This document shows positions 15,739 through 24,604 of a DNA stretch of 64,000 nt, in pieces. Under the pieces are notes generated by a model. That model was not told the origin of the DNA and did not search any database. It saw nothing but the letters and a program-made list of their open reading frames with translations. The stretch's first letter is position 1. Every line of letters begins with the position of its first letter. The DNA comes from JADKAC01 sp964492065 (GTDB lineage: Bacteria; Bacteroidota; Bacteroidia; Chitinophagales; BACL12). A program made the translations under genes and the position numbers. The stretch is taken from the NCBI GenBank assembly GCA_964492065.1, contig CAZBHH010000014.1:1-64000 (forward strand). Reading direction: 5' to 3'.

Positions 15739-17109
15739 TTACTGCACCGGAATGCGGTTGCCGGGAAACTGTTGCAGATATTGGGCGAGAATGCGCTGCA
15801 CATCCGGGGTATCCGGTCTCCATTTAATGCAGGTACGCATCGCCTCAACAGCGAGGTGGCCCTCCGTGGTATTGATGAAGCCAAACCCGAGATAATGCCC
15901 GTTTTCTACATAGACCACGCTGTTTTCTTCATTGTTGCGCCCGTCGCCGATTAAAAAATACGAGGCCGTCTCACTTTGCCAGGCTTTAATCATCGAAGTA
16001 ATTCTGCCGTTGTAATCCGCTTGCGATTCCTCACCGGCACATGCGCCCCAGCAGGCGCCGCTATTATAACTGTAACAAGCGGTATTTACCTTTTGAACAT
16101 GGCACAATTTGGGGCAAAGCGTATATAACCGTATTTGCTCCAACAGGAAATTGCGGGCCTGGAGATAGTTGCTGAAAATGCGCAACACATCTTTTTTGGA
16201 ATTGTATTTTTCGATGGCGAGATGCATATATCCGAGTTGATCTATATACCTGAAAATACAATAGTTCCTGCTCCATAATTTTTGAGAACTGTTGTACTTC
16301 GGCGCATGTCGCTTTATTTCTTCACTCTCTAACAACAGCGCAATGAGTTCATTGCCGGTGAGCTGATAGGTGATGTGATGTGTCTCGAGGCGCAGTGCAT
16401 TTTCCTTGCCGTGTTGATCGGCATAAGTGAAATGACTGTACACCCGGTTTTTTATATTTTTTGCTTTACCGACGTAGATTATTTTCCCGTCGCCGTCCAG
16501 AAAATAATAAACACCCGTTGCCGATGGCATCGCATCGAGCGTTTCGGCAGCGAGGTGCGGCGGCAGGTGTTGCTCTTTCGAATTGCGCTTAAGAGCAGCG
16601 GCGATATAATTGCCCGTATCCCGTTGTAATAACATGGAAAATAATTTGGATGTCGCCTGTGCATCGCCCATTGCACGGTGCCTGTCGCTAATTTGCACAT
16701 CCAATGCCGCACATAGTTTGCCGAGGCTGTAACCGGGAAGTCCCGGGAATATCTTTTTGCTGAGGCGCACCGTGCACAATTTCTTTGTATTAAATGTATA
16801 TCCCGTCGATTCAAATGCCGCTTTCAGGAAGGCGTAATCGAAACCGACGTTGTGGGCGACAAATATGTTATCGTGCAGCAAATGGTATAATTCATCGGCT
16901 ATTTCGGCAAATGTCGGCGCCGTTGCTGTCATCTCGTTGGTGATACCCGTGAGTTGTGTGATAAAACCGGGTATGGACGTCCCGGGATTAATGAGCGTTT
17001 GAAAGGTGTCCACCGTTTTATGCCCGTCAAAGAGGATTACCGCAATTTCCGTTATCCCGTGCAAATCAGTTCTCGTGCCGGTGGTCTCTATATCTACAAT
17101 GGCATACAT
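15739..17109 (-). CDS. DnaQ-type exonuclease fused to GIY-YIG/UvrC-like nuclease
   Basis: The 456-residue protein has two nuclease domains. Residues 1-160 are a DEDDh 3'-5' exonuclease of the Pol III epsilon type: D6 and E8 in VDIETTG, D91 in NVGFDYAFL, H144 and D149 in HRAMGDAQAT. Residues 195-290 are a GIY-YIG domain: GVYYF at 199-203, YVG at 212-214, R222, and E254 in TGNELIALLLE. C-terminal to it lies a cluster, C332, C336, C345, C353 and C357, whose C-x7-C-x3-C end resembles UvrC. A role in DNA repair, such as incision followed by resection, is inferred. Fusions of this kind occur in several phyla. Confidence 0.9.
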   Translation of the reverse strand: MYAIVDIETTGTRTDLHGITEIAVILFDGHKTVDTFQTLINPGTSIPGFITQLTGITNEMTATAPTFAEIADELYHLLHDNIFVAHNVGFDYAFLKAAFESTGYTFNTKKLCTVRLSKKIFPGLPGYSLGKLCAALDVQISDRHRAMGDAQATSKLFSMLLQRDTGNYIAAALKRNSKEQHLPPHLAAETLDAMPSATGVYYFLDGDGKIIYVGKAKNIKNRVYSHFTYADQHGKENALRLETHHITYQLTGNELIALLLESEEIKRHAPKYNSSQKLWSRNYCIFRYIDQLGYMHLAIEKYNSKKDVLRIFSNYLQARNFLLEQIRLYTLCPKLCHVQKVNTACYSYNSGACWGACAGEESQADYNGRITSMIKAWQSETASYFLIGDGRNNEENSVVYVENGHYLGFGFINTTEGHLAVEAMRTCIKWRPDTPDVQRILAQYLQQFPGNRIPVQ

Positions 17110-17207
17110 TTTATTAAAACGGACATTAAAATTAAAACTCTTTTGCAGGTAATTCCATTTTATTCTTTAGTATTGTACGAATAACCTGTATTCTAAATCA
17201 GATCGGT

Positions 17208-17960
17208 TTGATACGAGTATTACAAATGATATATTCGGGTTGGTGTGCGTTGATGTTTACATGTTTCCTGCTGATCACCTTGCCATTTTTTTTAATAGTT
17301 CCGCTTTTGATGGGCGACAAATCCCTGGGGGCGCTGATATTTTTGTGTAAGGTGGTCGCTTACGGATTCTCATTTACCACCGGGATTTTTTACCGGTTTC
17401 ACAATTGGGCGCAGGTGGATAAAAAGCGCACGTATATTCTCATTGCAAATCACCGCAGCAATTTGGATGCGCCGGTGGCTGCGGCTGCGGTTTGGGGGCG
17501 GGTGAGGCCGGTGGCCAAAAAGGAATTATTGAAAGTGCCGGTGTTAGGCCCTATCATGAAACGGCCTTCCATCATCGTGGACAGGAGCAGCAAAATGAGC
17601 CGCCTGAAAACTCTTGAACAAATGAAAAAAACGGTGGAGTCCGGAGCGCATATTTTTGTCTTCCCGGAAGGTACCCGCAATAAAACCACCGATCAGGATT
17701 TGATCGCATTTAAAGACGGCGCATTTAGTATAGCCGTTCAGACGCAGACACCCCTGCTGCCCATTATCTTTTTAAATACCGATACTCTGCTGCCTAATGC
17801 AGTACCGCTTATGCAGCCCGGTATCTGTGAGATATACTATTTGCCGCCGGTTGAAGTGAAAGGACTGACGGAAGCGGATGTTCCCAAACTGAAAAACGAT
17901 GTTAGGGAAATGATGGAACAAACCTACCGGGCATTAACAAGGAAAACAGTTAAACAATGA
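17208..17960 (+). CDS. plsC: 1-acyl-sn-glycerol-3-phosphate acyltransferase family protein
   Basis: The 250-residue PlsC-like acyltransferase has two N-terminal hydrophobic segments, the catalytic HX4D motif in NHRSNLD (about 82-88) and the substrate motif FPEGTRNK (about 149-156). It would acylate lysophosphatidic acid or another lysolipid at the inner membrane. The start is uncertain: TTG 17208 gives an N-terminus that fits the family, and ATG 17226 is the alternative. The stop overlaps the next gene in an ATGA (17957-17960), so the two genes are translated together. Confidence 0.88.
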   Translation: MIRVLQMIYSGWCALMFTCFLLITLPFFLIVPLLMGDKSLGALIFLCKVVAYGFSFTTGIFYRFHNWAQVDKKRTYILIANHRSNLDAPVAAAAVWGRVRPVAKKELLKVPVLGPIMKRPSIIVDRSSKMSRLKTLEQMKKTVESGAHIFVFPEGTRNKTTDQDLIAFKDGAFSIAVQTQTPLLPIIFLNTDTLLPNAVPLMQPGICEIYYLPPVEVKGLTEADVPKLKNDVREMMEQTYRALTRKTVKQ

Positions 17961-19354
17961 AAGTAACATTTTGCGGCGCTGCCGGCACGGTAACGGGAAG
18001 TGCACACCTCATAACATTGAGCGATGGATTTAAGATTTTGCTGGATTGCGGCATTTACCAGGGCAATGAAAGGGAATTTGAAAATTTCAACGCATCTTTT
18101 TTGTTTAAACCGCAGGACATCGGGTGCGTGATCCTGTCGCATGCACATATTGACCACAGCGGCAGGTTGCCCAAACTGGTGAAAGACGGCTTTGATAAAA
18201 AAATATACTGCACCTCCGCCACCCGCGATCTCACCTCTATTTTACTGCTGGACAGCGCCCATATTCAAAAGCGGGAAAGTGAATTTGAACACCGGCATTA
18301 CAGCGAAGATCACGAATTTGACGAACCGCTCTACGATGCTGAAGACGTGCAGCGGTGCATGGAATTATTCCGCACCGTGGAATACAACTCCTGGTTTGGC
18401 GTACATCCCGACGTGGATGTGCTTTTTAAAGACAGCGGGCATATCCTCGGAAGCGCCAGTGTGAACCTGCGCATCCGGCAACAGGGGATGAAAGATGTCT
18501 ATATCGGTTTTACGGCGGATATCGGACGCCCCAACCGGCCCATATTGCGGGATCCCGATCCGATGTTGCCCTGCGACTACCTGATATGCGAATCCACTTA
18601 CGGCAACCGCTTGCACAAACCCGCCGAACAGGAAACCGGCGACCTGGTGCGCATCATCCGGGAGACTTGTTTAGAGCGCAAAGGCAAGGTGATTATTCCG
18701 GCGTTCAGCGTCGGGCGCACACAGGAAATATTGTACAATATGGATAAACTGCAACAGCAGGGCGCCTTGCCCGATGTGCCGGTGTATGTCGATTCACCGC
18801 TGGCAATCAGCGCTACTTCCATTTTTCAACAACACCCCGAATGTTACGATAAAGAGTTATTGGATTACATGGTAGGCGATCCCAATCCATTCCGGTTCAA
18901 GAACCTGAAGTTTGTGAGGTCAGTGGATGAGTCAAAGAGTATCAACTCGAAAAAAGGCTGTGTGGTAATCAGCGCTTCGGGCATGATACACGCCGGCAGG
19001 GTAAAACACCATGTGTTTAACGCCATAGAACATCCCGAAAACACCATTATGCTGGTTGGTTATGCCGCGGAGAATACACCCGGCGGCCACCTGATGCGTG
19101 GAGCCGATACTATCAGGTTGTTCGGCAGGGAGCTGAAGGTGCGGGCGAAAATCGAACGCATGGAAAGTTTCAGCGCCCATGGCGATTACAGGGAAATGAT
19201 CCATTACCTGCGTTCGATGAATAAGGAGAAGTTGCGCAAAATATTCTTAGTACACGGCAACGAAGATGCGCTGCATGGGTTCCGTCAGCACCTGCTCAAC
19301 GAGGCATTTATGGAAGTGGTAATTCCCGTGCTGGGCGAGAGTTTTGACTTGTGA
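17957..19354 (+). CDS. MBL-fold beta-CASP RNA-specificity hydrolase
   Basis: The 465-residue protein has the metallo-beta-lactamase metal motif SHAHIDHSG (near 59-67), the later metal ligands in DSGHILGSA, and the beta-CASP insert that ends in the family motifs around GYAAENTPGG, ESFSAHGDY and VHGNEDA. Such proteins are RNases or related phosphodiesterases, similar to CPSF-73 and RNase J-like enzymes. It overlaps the acyltransferase by 4 bases, an arrangement whose functional meaning is unclear. Confidence 0.9.
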   Translation: MKVTFCGAAGTVTGSAHLITLSDGFKILLDCGIYQGNEREFENFNASFLFKPQDIGCVILSHAHIDHSGRLPKLVKDGFDKKIYCTSATRDLTSILLLDSAHIQKRESEFEHRHYSEDHEFDEPLYDAEDVQRCMELFRTVEYNSWFGVHPDVDVLFKDSGHILGSASVNLRIRQQGMKDVYIGFTADIGRPNRPILRDPDPMLPCDYLICESTYGNRLHKPAEQETGDLVRIIRETCLERKGKVIIPAFSVGRTQEILYNMDKLQQQGALPDVPVYVDSPLAISATSIFQQHPECYDKELLDYMVGDPNPFRFKNLKFVRSVDESKSINSKKGCVVISASGMIHAGRVKHHVFNAIEHPENTIMLVGYAAENTPGGHLMRGADTIRLFGRELKVRAKIERMESFSAHGDYREMIHYLRSMNKEKLRKIFLVHGNEDALHGFRQHLLNEAFMEVVIPVLGESFDL

Positions 19355-19395
19355 GAACAAGCGGCTTGTTCAGCCCTGCAATGCGGATGCTACTT

Positions 19396-19977
19396 TCAGA
19401 AGAACATACCGAAGCGCAGGACAAACGGACGGCCGTAAATTAAATTTTGAGAATCCCATAACAAATTCCACAACGCCAAAATCTGGAAATAAGCACGTTC
19501 ACCCGCAGCGAGATTCAATCCGCCACCTACGAATAATCCGGGTTGGTCGTCCCGGTAAACAATAAAAGAGTCGTCGTATTCAAACCAGAGATGCTCGTAC
19601 TCCGTATGCAGAAACAGTCCGTAAAACAAATCGTAGCTGGCGAAAACACGTGGCCCGATGATATTGCTCTTATACGATTGGTAATACCCGGTGGGGTCTT
19701 TAAACGAAACGTACTGATAGGTCATGCCAAGGCCGGTAGTAAATTTATTAGTCACCCGGTACCCGACAATTGGCGACACATCAATAGCTGTAAAATCTCC
19801 AAATTGCGCACCGATGAAGCCTCCAAAAACAAATCGATTGCCGGTAACGCTGCCGTCTTTGGCCGGCTTATCGACAGTTTCTTCTCCCTCAATCGGGGTC
19901 AGTTGGCAAAATGCCTCCTGTTGTACCGCAGTCAGAAGAAATACAGTGATTAGCAGTAATACAAATGTTCTGTGCAC
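19396..19977 (-). CDS. Exported outer-membrane beta-barrel-like protein
   Basis: The protein of about 193 residues has a signal peptide (FVLLLITVFLLTAVQQEAFC), then alternating hydrophobic and aromatic strands ending in a terminal Phe (RFGMFF). This is the pattern of a small outer-membrane barrel. No family is recognised. The ORF opens at TTG 20004, but that TTG is part of the -7 element TAACTTTG, so it cannot be the start. GTG 19977 is the first credible start codon after the promoter. Confidence 0.7.
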   Translation of the reverse strand: MHRTFVLLLITVFLLTAVQQEAFCQLTPIEGEETVDKPAKDGSVTGNRFVFGGFIGAQFGDFTAIDVSPIVGYRVTNKFTTGLGMTYQYVSFKDPTGYYQSYKSNIIGPRVFASYDLFYGLFLHTEYEHLWFEYDDSFIVYRDDQPGLFVGGGLNLAAGERAYFQILALWNLLWDSQNLIYGRPFVLRFGMFF

Positions 19978-20001
19978 TACGAAAATTTTTACTTTTAACG
20001 C

Positions 20002-20009
20002 CAAAGTTA
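20002..20009 (-). promoter_or_regulatory. Bacteroidota -7 element for the barrel-like protein
   Basis: TAACTTTG on the minus strand matches TAnnTTTG. Transcription would begin a few bases downstream, which rules out the in-frame TTG at 20004 and favours GTG 19977. Confidence 0.5.
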
Positions 20010-20019
20010 AAAATTAGTT

Positions 20020-20301
20020 TTATGGCCGGCATGGCGATGTGCGAATAAAATTACTTCCCGTACAGTATTCGCCAGCGAGTTGTTCGAATTTGTTTGATCC
20101 CGGCATTATGAAAGCTTTCCGCCATAGCAATGCAGGACTGTGATGGTCTGAATGTACATTGCGCAGTAATCTCACGACATCGGGCGTAACGAGAAGTTTA
20201 CGAGCGGTTTCGTGAAATGCGCAGGGGAGAGATTTGTCTTTGTGTGTCCGAGGGTTTACTAGTACGGAAATAATTTCTGTAGGTATATCAAATTTTAAAA
20301 C
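20020..20301 (-). pseudogene. Possible decayed coding fragment (distal)
   Basis: A 94-codon stop-to-stop frame without a convincing start codon. Its translation has natural-looking composition, for example ARKLLVTPDVVRLLRN and FEQLAGEYC, but I recognise no family. It could be chance. The case for a decayed gene rests on its sharing orientation with a second open fragment upstream. Confidence 0.25.
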
Positions 20302-20456
20302 CTATGGTGTGTTCAATCAACGACATTCTCTCCGCGGTATTGATTACAGTAGAACATTGATGTTTTCTATTACGGGCCAATTCTTTTTTGTATCGAAAAT
20401 TGGAAAGGGTCGTGTCATTTCATTTTTTCATCCCTTTTTGAAACCATTGCACTGCA

Positions 20457-20654
20457 TTACTGAATGCGCTCTTTGTTTTTGAAATATTCCTGATCATTTA
20501 GTTTGAAGCCGCATGCTCCCGCATTTTCAACCAAACGCACAAACCTGAATGCATTGCTTCCGAAAGCCCGGTAAGAATTGAGTAACTTGTATTTTTTTTG
20601 GGGTTTACAGGACGTGTTCAGGCAATGGGTTACTGAATATCCAGGTTTATTATT
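20457..20654 (-). pseudogene. Possible decayed coding fragment (proximal)
   Basis: A 66-codon stop-to-stop frame without a start codon. It translates to a mixed-composition segment including YRAFGSNAFRFVRLVENAG, which reads like part of a domain. No family is recognised. The frame differs from that of the distal fragment, as expected if frameshifts had accumulated. Confidence 0.25.
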
Positions 20655-20776
20655 TCAAATACAGGTAGTGTTAATCATTGTATTGTGACTTCTGTTGATA
20701 CAACTTGTCAAAAGATTCATATAGCAAATTGGTTTGTTTTTCACCTTTCCTTTTCGCCACAGTTTTGCCGGCGCCA

Positions 20777-21073
20777 TCAATCTTGTTCGTAAAGGTGCAG
20801 CCGGTTTTTTAGTGCCGTCAGCTCGCGGCGCAGTGCCTGTTCTTTTTCCAGCAGATTAAATATTACGTCTATTGCTTCGAGGTTCAGATTGAGTTCGTTG
20901 TGCAGGCGCATTATTTTTTCGAGATCGCCGATCTGGTCGCGGTGGATGCATTGAATATGGTTTACTACCCGTATGTGTATCAGTCCCATTTGGTGCAAGG
21001 CGTCCATAAATGCAATTTCAATATTGTAGTGAGTACACAGCGTTTGCATCGGTATGTAGTGTTGCTGTTTCAT
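20777..21073 (-). CDS. cbpM: CbpM-like chaperone modulator
   Basis: The 98-residue protein has a MerR-like helical N-terminus and a C-terminal coiled coil with a leucine heptad pattern (LEAIDVIFNLLEKEQALRRE). This matches CbpM, which binds the J domain of CbpA and modulates its co-chaperone activity. Its start overlaps the cbpA stop by 4 bases, which is the normal cbpA-cbpM arrangement. Confidence 0.85.
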   Translation of the reverse strand: MKQQHYIPMQTLCTHYNIEIAFMDALHQMGLIHIRVVNHIQCIHRDQIGDLEKIMRLHNELNLNLEAIDVIFNLLEKEQALRRELTALKNRLHLYEQD

Positions 21074-21954
21074 TTGGCTCTGATGTTTTGTAGTTCCCTG
21101 AATAGTTCTGTTTCCCTTGCGCTGAGATCTGTGGGTATTTTGATATGGTAAGTGATAATCAAATCTCCGAAGCTGCCTTCTTTTTTATAAACCGGGAAAC
21201 CCTTACCTTTTAATTTGGCCTTCGACAGGTTTTGTGTCCCGGGTTTTACCTTGAGTTTAACCATGCCGTCGAAAGTGTCGATAACTATGTCGCCGCCTAA
21301 CAGTGCAGTATATAAATCCAGTTCGACATCCCGGTATAAATCATCGCCTTCCCGTTTGAACTGCGTGTTGTTGGCAATGATGAATTGAATATATAAATCG
21401 CCGTTTGGCCCGCCGTTAATTCCTTCACCGCCTTTGCCTTTAATTTTTATCACCTGGCCGTTTTCGGCGCCGGCGGGTATGGTCAGCCGCATTTTTTTTC
21501 CGTTTACCGTCAGTACGTGCTGGCGGGTGGTAAATACATCTCTGAGCGACAGGTGTAGTTCGGCATGAAAGTCTTGTCCTTTAAATTTTGTGCGATGCGC
21601 ATGGCTGTACGATGTTTTGCCACCGCCGAAAAACGATTCGAAAAAATCGGAATATCCCGTGTCTGAAAAATCGTACTGCGTGTGCTGTTGCGTGTGCTGT
21701 TGTTTGCGTGCTTGTTCGTAAGCCTCGCCGTGTTTCCACTCTTGGCCGTATGCATCGTATTTGCGGCGGTTTTCGGGATCGCTGAGCACTTCGTTGGCCT
21801 CGTTAATTTCCTTGAATTTTCTCTCTGCTTCTTTATTGTCCGGATTCAGATCCGGGTGGTATTTCCTGGCGAGTTTGCGGTAGGCGGCTTTTATCTCTTT
21901 TTCTGTTGCCGTCCGCGGTACTCCCAATATACTATAGTAATCAATAAATGCCAT
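21070..21954 (-). CDS. cbpA: DnaJ-type co-chaperone CbpA
   Basis: The 294-residue type II J protein has an N-terminal J domain (1-70) with HPD at 33-35, a linker with QQHTQQHTQYDFSD and a G/F-like part (FFESFFGGG), and two C-terminal beta-sandwich substrate-binding domains. There is no zinc finger, which separates it from DnaJ proper. It delivers substrates to DnaK. It is the first gene of a two-gene operon with cbpM, with a promoter at 22003-22031. Confidence 0.93.
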   Translation of the reverse strand: MAFIDYYSILGVPRTATEKEIKAAYRKLARKYHPDLNPDNKEAERKFKEINEANEVLSDPENRRKYDAYGQEWKHGEAYEQARKQQHTQQHTQYDFSDTGYSDFFESFFGGGKTSYSHAHRTKFKGQDFHAELHLSLRDVFTTRQHVLTVNGKKMRLTIPAGAENGQVIKIKGKGGEGINGGPNGDLYIQFIIANNTQFKREGDDLYRDVELDLYTALLGGDIVIDTFDGMVKLKVKPGTQNLSKAKLKGKGFPVYKKEGSFGDLIITYHIKIPTDLSARETELFRELQNIRAK

Positions 21955-22002
21955 GCACGGATTTTAATATGTAGGTACAGGAATCATATTTTTTGTGAAA
22001 AT

Positions 22003-22031
22003 CAAATTTAAAGTAAATCCGCAGCATTCAA
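22003..22031 (-). promoter_or_regulatory. Bacteroidota promoter for cbpA
   Basis: On the minus strand a -33 TTG (22031-22029) is followed after 18 bases by TAAATTTG (22010-22003). The predicted leader to the ATG at 21954 is about 40 bases. Confidence 0.6.
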
Positions 22032-22177
22032 AAACAGGTGTATAACGGAATGGGAAGCTTCATTGTTTACATCCTGTGCATTGTAGTGTGCGAAGTGCAG
22101 GTTACTTAATTTTCTTTTATCATGCATTGAATAATGATGTTGTGAATTGGAGGTGCAGGCGCCTGATTTTCCCATAA

Positions 22178-22210
22178 ATAAAAAAGGCCATACAATTCCG
22201 TACGGCCTTT
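22178..22210 (-). terminator. Intrinsic terminator of glnN
   Basis: AAAGGCC (22183-22189) pairs with GGCCTTT (22204-22210), with three more pairs inside one mismatch. On the minus strand a T run follows the stem. It lies 20 bases past the glnN stop. Confidence 0.85.
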
Positions 22211-22229
22211 CGGGTAAAGCAAACTGTAT

Positions 22230-24425
22230 TTATTTTACAAACATCAATTCCCTGTATTTGGGCAGTGTCCAGTGAGAGTCGGGCAGATAGCGCTCGATGC
22301 GGTCGGCGTTGTAGCGGATTGTATCGAAGTAGGGTTTTACTTTAAAGCAATAAGCATTGGCTTTGTCTTTGGTATTCTCCATCACATTGGCTTTTTTGCG
22401 CTCTTCCACCATCTCCACTAATGCAGAGCGCATATTGTTGATGTGGGTACTGAGCCGTTTCACCAAATCCATCTGGCTTGCGTAGGTCTCCGGTTCCAGG
22501 CCGATTGCTTTCAGGCTGCTGATATTTTCAGTCAATTCATTTTGATAGCGGATTGCTGCCGGCAAAATATAGTTGTACACCAATTCGCCCAACACTCTCG
22601 CCTCTATTTGTATTTTTTTCGCATAGGCTTCCATTTCAATTTCGTAGCGGGCGTGTAATTCCCGTTTTGTAAAAATGTTATTCGACACAAATAGGGCTTC
22701 CGCTTTCGGCGTGAGGTACATCTCCAGCGCTTCCGGTGTGGTTTTGGTATTGTTGAGGCCCCGCCGCTGCGCTTCGGCATGCCATGCCTCGCTGTAGTTA
22801 TCGCCTTCAAATAAAATGGATTTACTCTCGGTAATCATCTGGCGTAGCACTTTTAAAATGGCGCTGTCTTTTTTCTCGCCTTCTTCCACCTGCTTGTCCA
22901 CTTCATTGCGGAACTTCACCAACTGGTCGGCGACGATGCAATTCAACACGGTCATAGCGCTGGAACAATTTGCCGAAGAGCCCACCGCACGGAACTCGAA
23001 TTTATTGCCGGTGAAAGCGAAGGGGCTGGTGCGGTTTCTGTCGGTATTGTCCAGCATGAGGTCGGGAATTTTATTGTGGATATCCAGTTTTAAATCCGCT
23101 TTGTCCAGGTCATCCATTTCGCCTTCGTTCACCCGCTCTTCAATTTCGTTTAATACCGAGCGTAGGGCAGTGCCTGCAAATACAGAAATAATGGCCGGCG
23201 GGGCTTCGTTGGCGCCCAGGCGATGGTCGTTGTTTGCCGATGCAATCGATGCCCTCAGCAGGTCGGCGTGATCGTGCACGGCTTTTATGGTATTGATAAA
23301 GAAGGTCAGAAATTGCAGGTTTGTCCTGGGCGTTTTGCCGGGGGAGAGCAGGTTCTTTCCGGTGTTGGTACACATGCTCCAGTTGTTGTGTTTTCCCGAT
23401 CCGTTGACGCCGGCAAATGGCTTCTCGTGAAACAGTACCCGCAGTTTATGGCGGCGGGCGATTTTCTCCATCACGTCCATCAGCAGAATATTGTGATCCA
23501 CTGCCAGGCTGCACTCCTCAAACATCGGTGCGCATTCAAACTGGCCGGGCGCCACTTCGTTATGGCGGGTACGCACCGGTATGCCCAGCTTTAAACATTC
23601 GGTTTCGAAGTCAATCATATAATTGTATATGCGCTCGGGGATGGAGCCGAAGTAATGGTCTTCCAGTTGCTGGCCTTTGGAGGGGCCGTGACCTGTCAGC
23701 GTGCGTCCGGTCATCAGTAAATCGGGGCGGGCGACGTACATGGCTTCATCCACTAAAAAATATTCCTGTTCCCATCCGAGGGTAGCCGTCACCTGGGTGA
23801 CGTTTTTGTCGAATATCTGGCAGATTGGGAGGGCGGCTTTTTCCAAAAACAACAGCGATTTCAATAGCGGCGCCTTGTAGTCCAATGCCTCGCCGGTATA
23901 GCTGACGAAGATCGTAGGGATGCACAGTGTCCTGCCGCTGCCGAACTCCATTATGAATGCGGGCGATGTGGGATCCCATGCCGTATATCCGCGGGCCTCG
24001 AAGGTGCTGCGTATCCCGCCGGAGGGGAAACTGGAGGCGTCGGGTTCCTGCTGTACCAATGCACTGCCGGTGAACGTCTCTATACCCTTGCCGTTTTGGG
24101 TGGGGACGAAAAATGCGTCGTGCTTCTCGGCAGTTCCTCCCGTTAAGGGTTGAAACCAATGGGTGAAATGGGTTGCCCCTTTTTCAATCGCCCAGGCTTT
24201 TAAACTCGCCGCCACCTGGTCGGCTACTTTGCGGTCAATCTTGGTGCCGGCCTGGATACTCGACTTGATGCTCAGGTAGGCCTCTTCGCTTAAATGCTTT
24301 AACATGGCCTCATCGTTAAATACATTGCTGCCGAAAAATTCAGAAATGCGCACCGATGGCGTTTTTACCTCCCGGAATTGCCGGTTCAGCACCTGTTGAA
24401 TGGCATTAGTACGACCGTTTGTCAT
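22230..24425 (-). CDS. glnN: Glutamine synthetase type III
   Basis: The 731-residue protein is a type III glutamine synthetase, the large form found in Bacteroidota and cyanobacteria. It makes glutamine from glutamate, ammonia and ATP. The family's N-terminal extension (TPSVRISEFFGSNVF) is followed by the catalytic core with VNGSGKHNNWSM and RNRTSPFAFTGNKFEFRAVG, then the long C-terminal helical extension. With the glutamate dehydrogenase at 2.4 kb, two ammonia-assimilation enzymes lie in the window, although they are not linked. A single gene with its own promoter and terminator. Confidence 0.96.
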   Translation of the reverse strand: MTNGRTNAIQQVLNRQFREVKTPSVRISEFFGSNVFNDEAMLKHLSEEAYLSIKSSIQAGTKIDRKVADQVAASLKAWAIEKGATHFTHWFQPLTGGTAEKHDAFFVPTQNGKGIETFTGSALVQQEPDASSFPSGGIRSTFEARGYTAWDPTSPAFIMEFGSGRTLCIPTIFVSYTGEALDYKAPLLKSLLFLEKAALPICQIFDKNVTQVTATLGWEQEYFLVDEAMYVARPDLLMTGRTLTGHGPSKGQQLEDHYFGSIPERIYNYMIDFETECLKLGIPVRTRHNEVAPGQFECAPMFEECSLAVDHNILLMDVMEKIARRHKLRVLFHEKPFAGVNGSGKHNNWSMCTNTGKNLLSPGKTPRTNLQFLTFFINTIKAVHDHADLLRASIASANNDHRLGANEAPPAIISVFAGTALRSVLNEIEERVNEGEMDDLDKADLKLDIHNKIPDLMLDNTDRNRTSPFAFTGNKFEFRAVGSSANCSSAMTVLNCIVADQLVKFRNEVDKQVEEGEKKDSAILKVLRQMITESKSILFEGDNYSEAWHAEAQRRGLNNTKTTPEALEMYLTPKAEALFVSNNIFTKRELHARYEIEMEAYAKKIQIEARVLGELVYNYILPAAIRYQNELTENISSLKAIGLEPETYASQMDLVKRLSTHINNMRSALVEMVEERKKANVMENTKDKANAYCFKVKPYFDTIRYNADRIERYLPDSHWTLPKYRELMFVK

Positions 24426-24450
24426 AGAAATTTTTTAGTTTAATTGAACG

Positions 24451-24458
24451 CAAAAATA
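24451..24458 (-). promoter_or_regulatory. Bacteroidota -7 element for glnN
   Basis: TATTTTTG on the minus strand matches TAnnTTTG and ends 26 bases before the ATG at 24425. A -33 TTG at the usual spacing is not evident. Confidence 0.5.
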
Positions 24459-24604
24459 AGTTTGAGCTTATCAAATCCTAAAAAATTGTGCAAAATATTG
24501 CCACGTCGGTGGAAAAAGTCTGAAATTGTACTGAAATAAAAAATATATATATTTATGTAATATGTTTGTCGTTTACTTGCACCCAATAATAAACTTTGGA
24601 CTGA

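Larger units (their letters stand above)
20010..20776. other. Gene-poor region between barrel-like protein and cbpM
   Basis: About 770 bases with no complete gene. It is richer in A+T than its surroundings. On the minus strand, in the direction of cbpM, three stretches stay open and read like protein but lack starts and sit in different frames. They are listed separately where long enough. The plus-strand frame at 20234-20482 looks random. Confidence 0.6.

Noticed and set aside
20234..20482. 82-residue open frame on the plus strand
   Set aside because: Random-looking composition, no start context, and no recognisable family.
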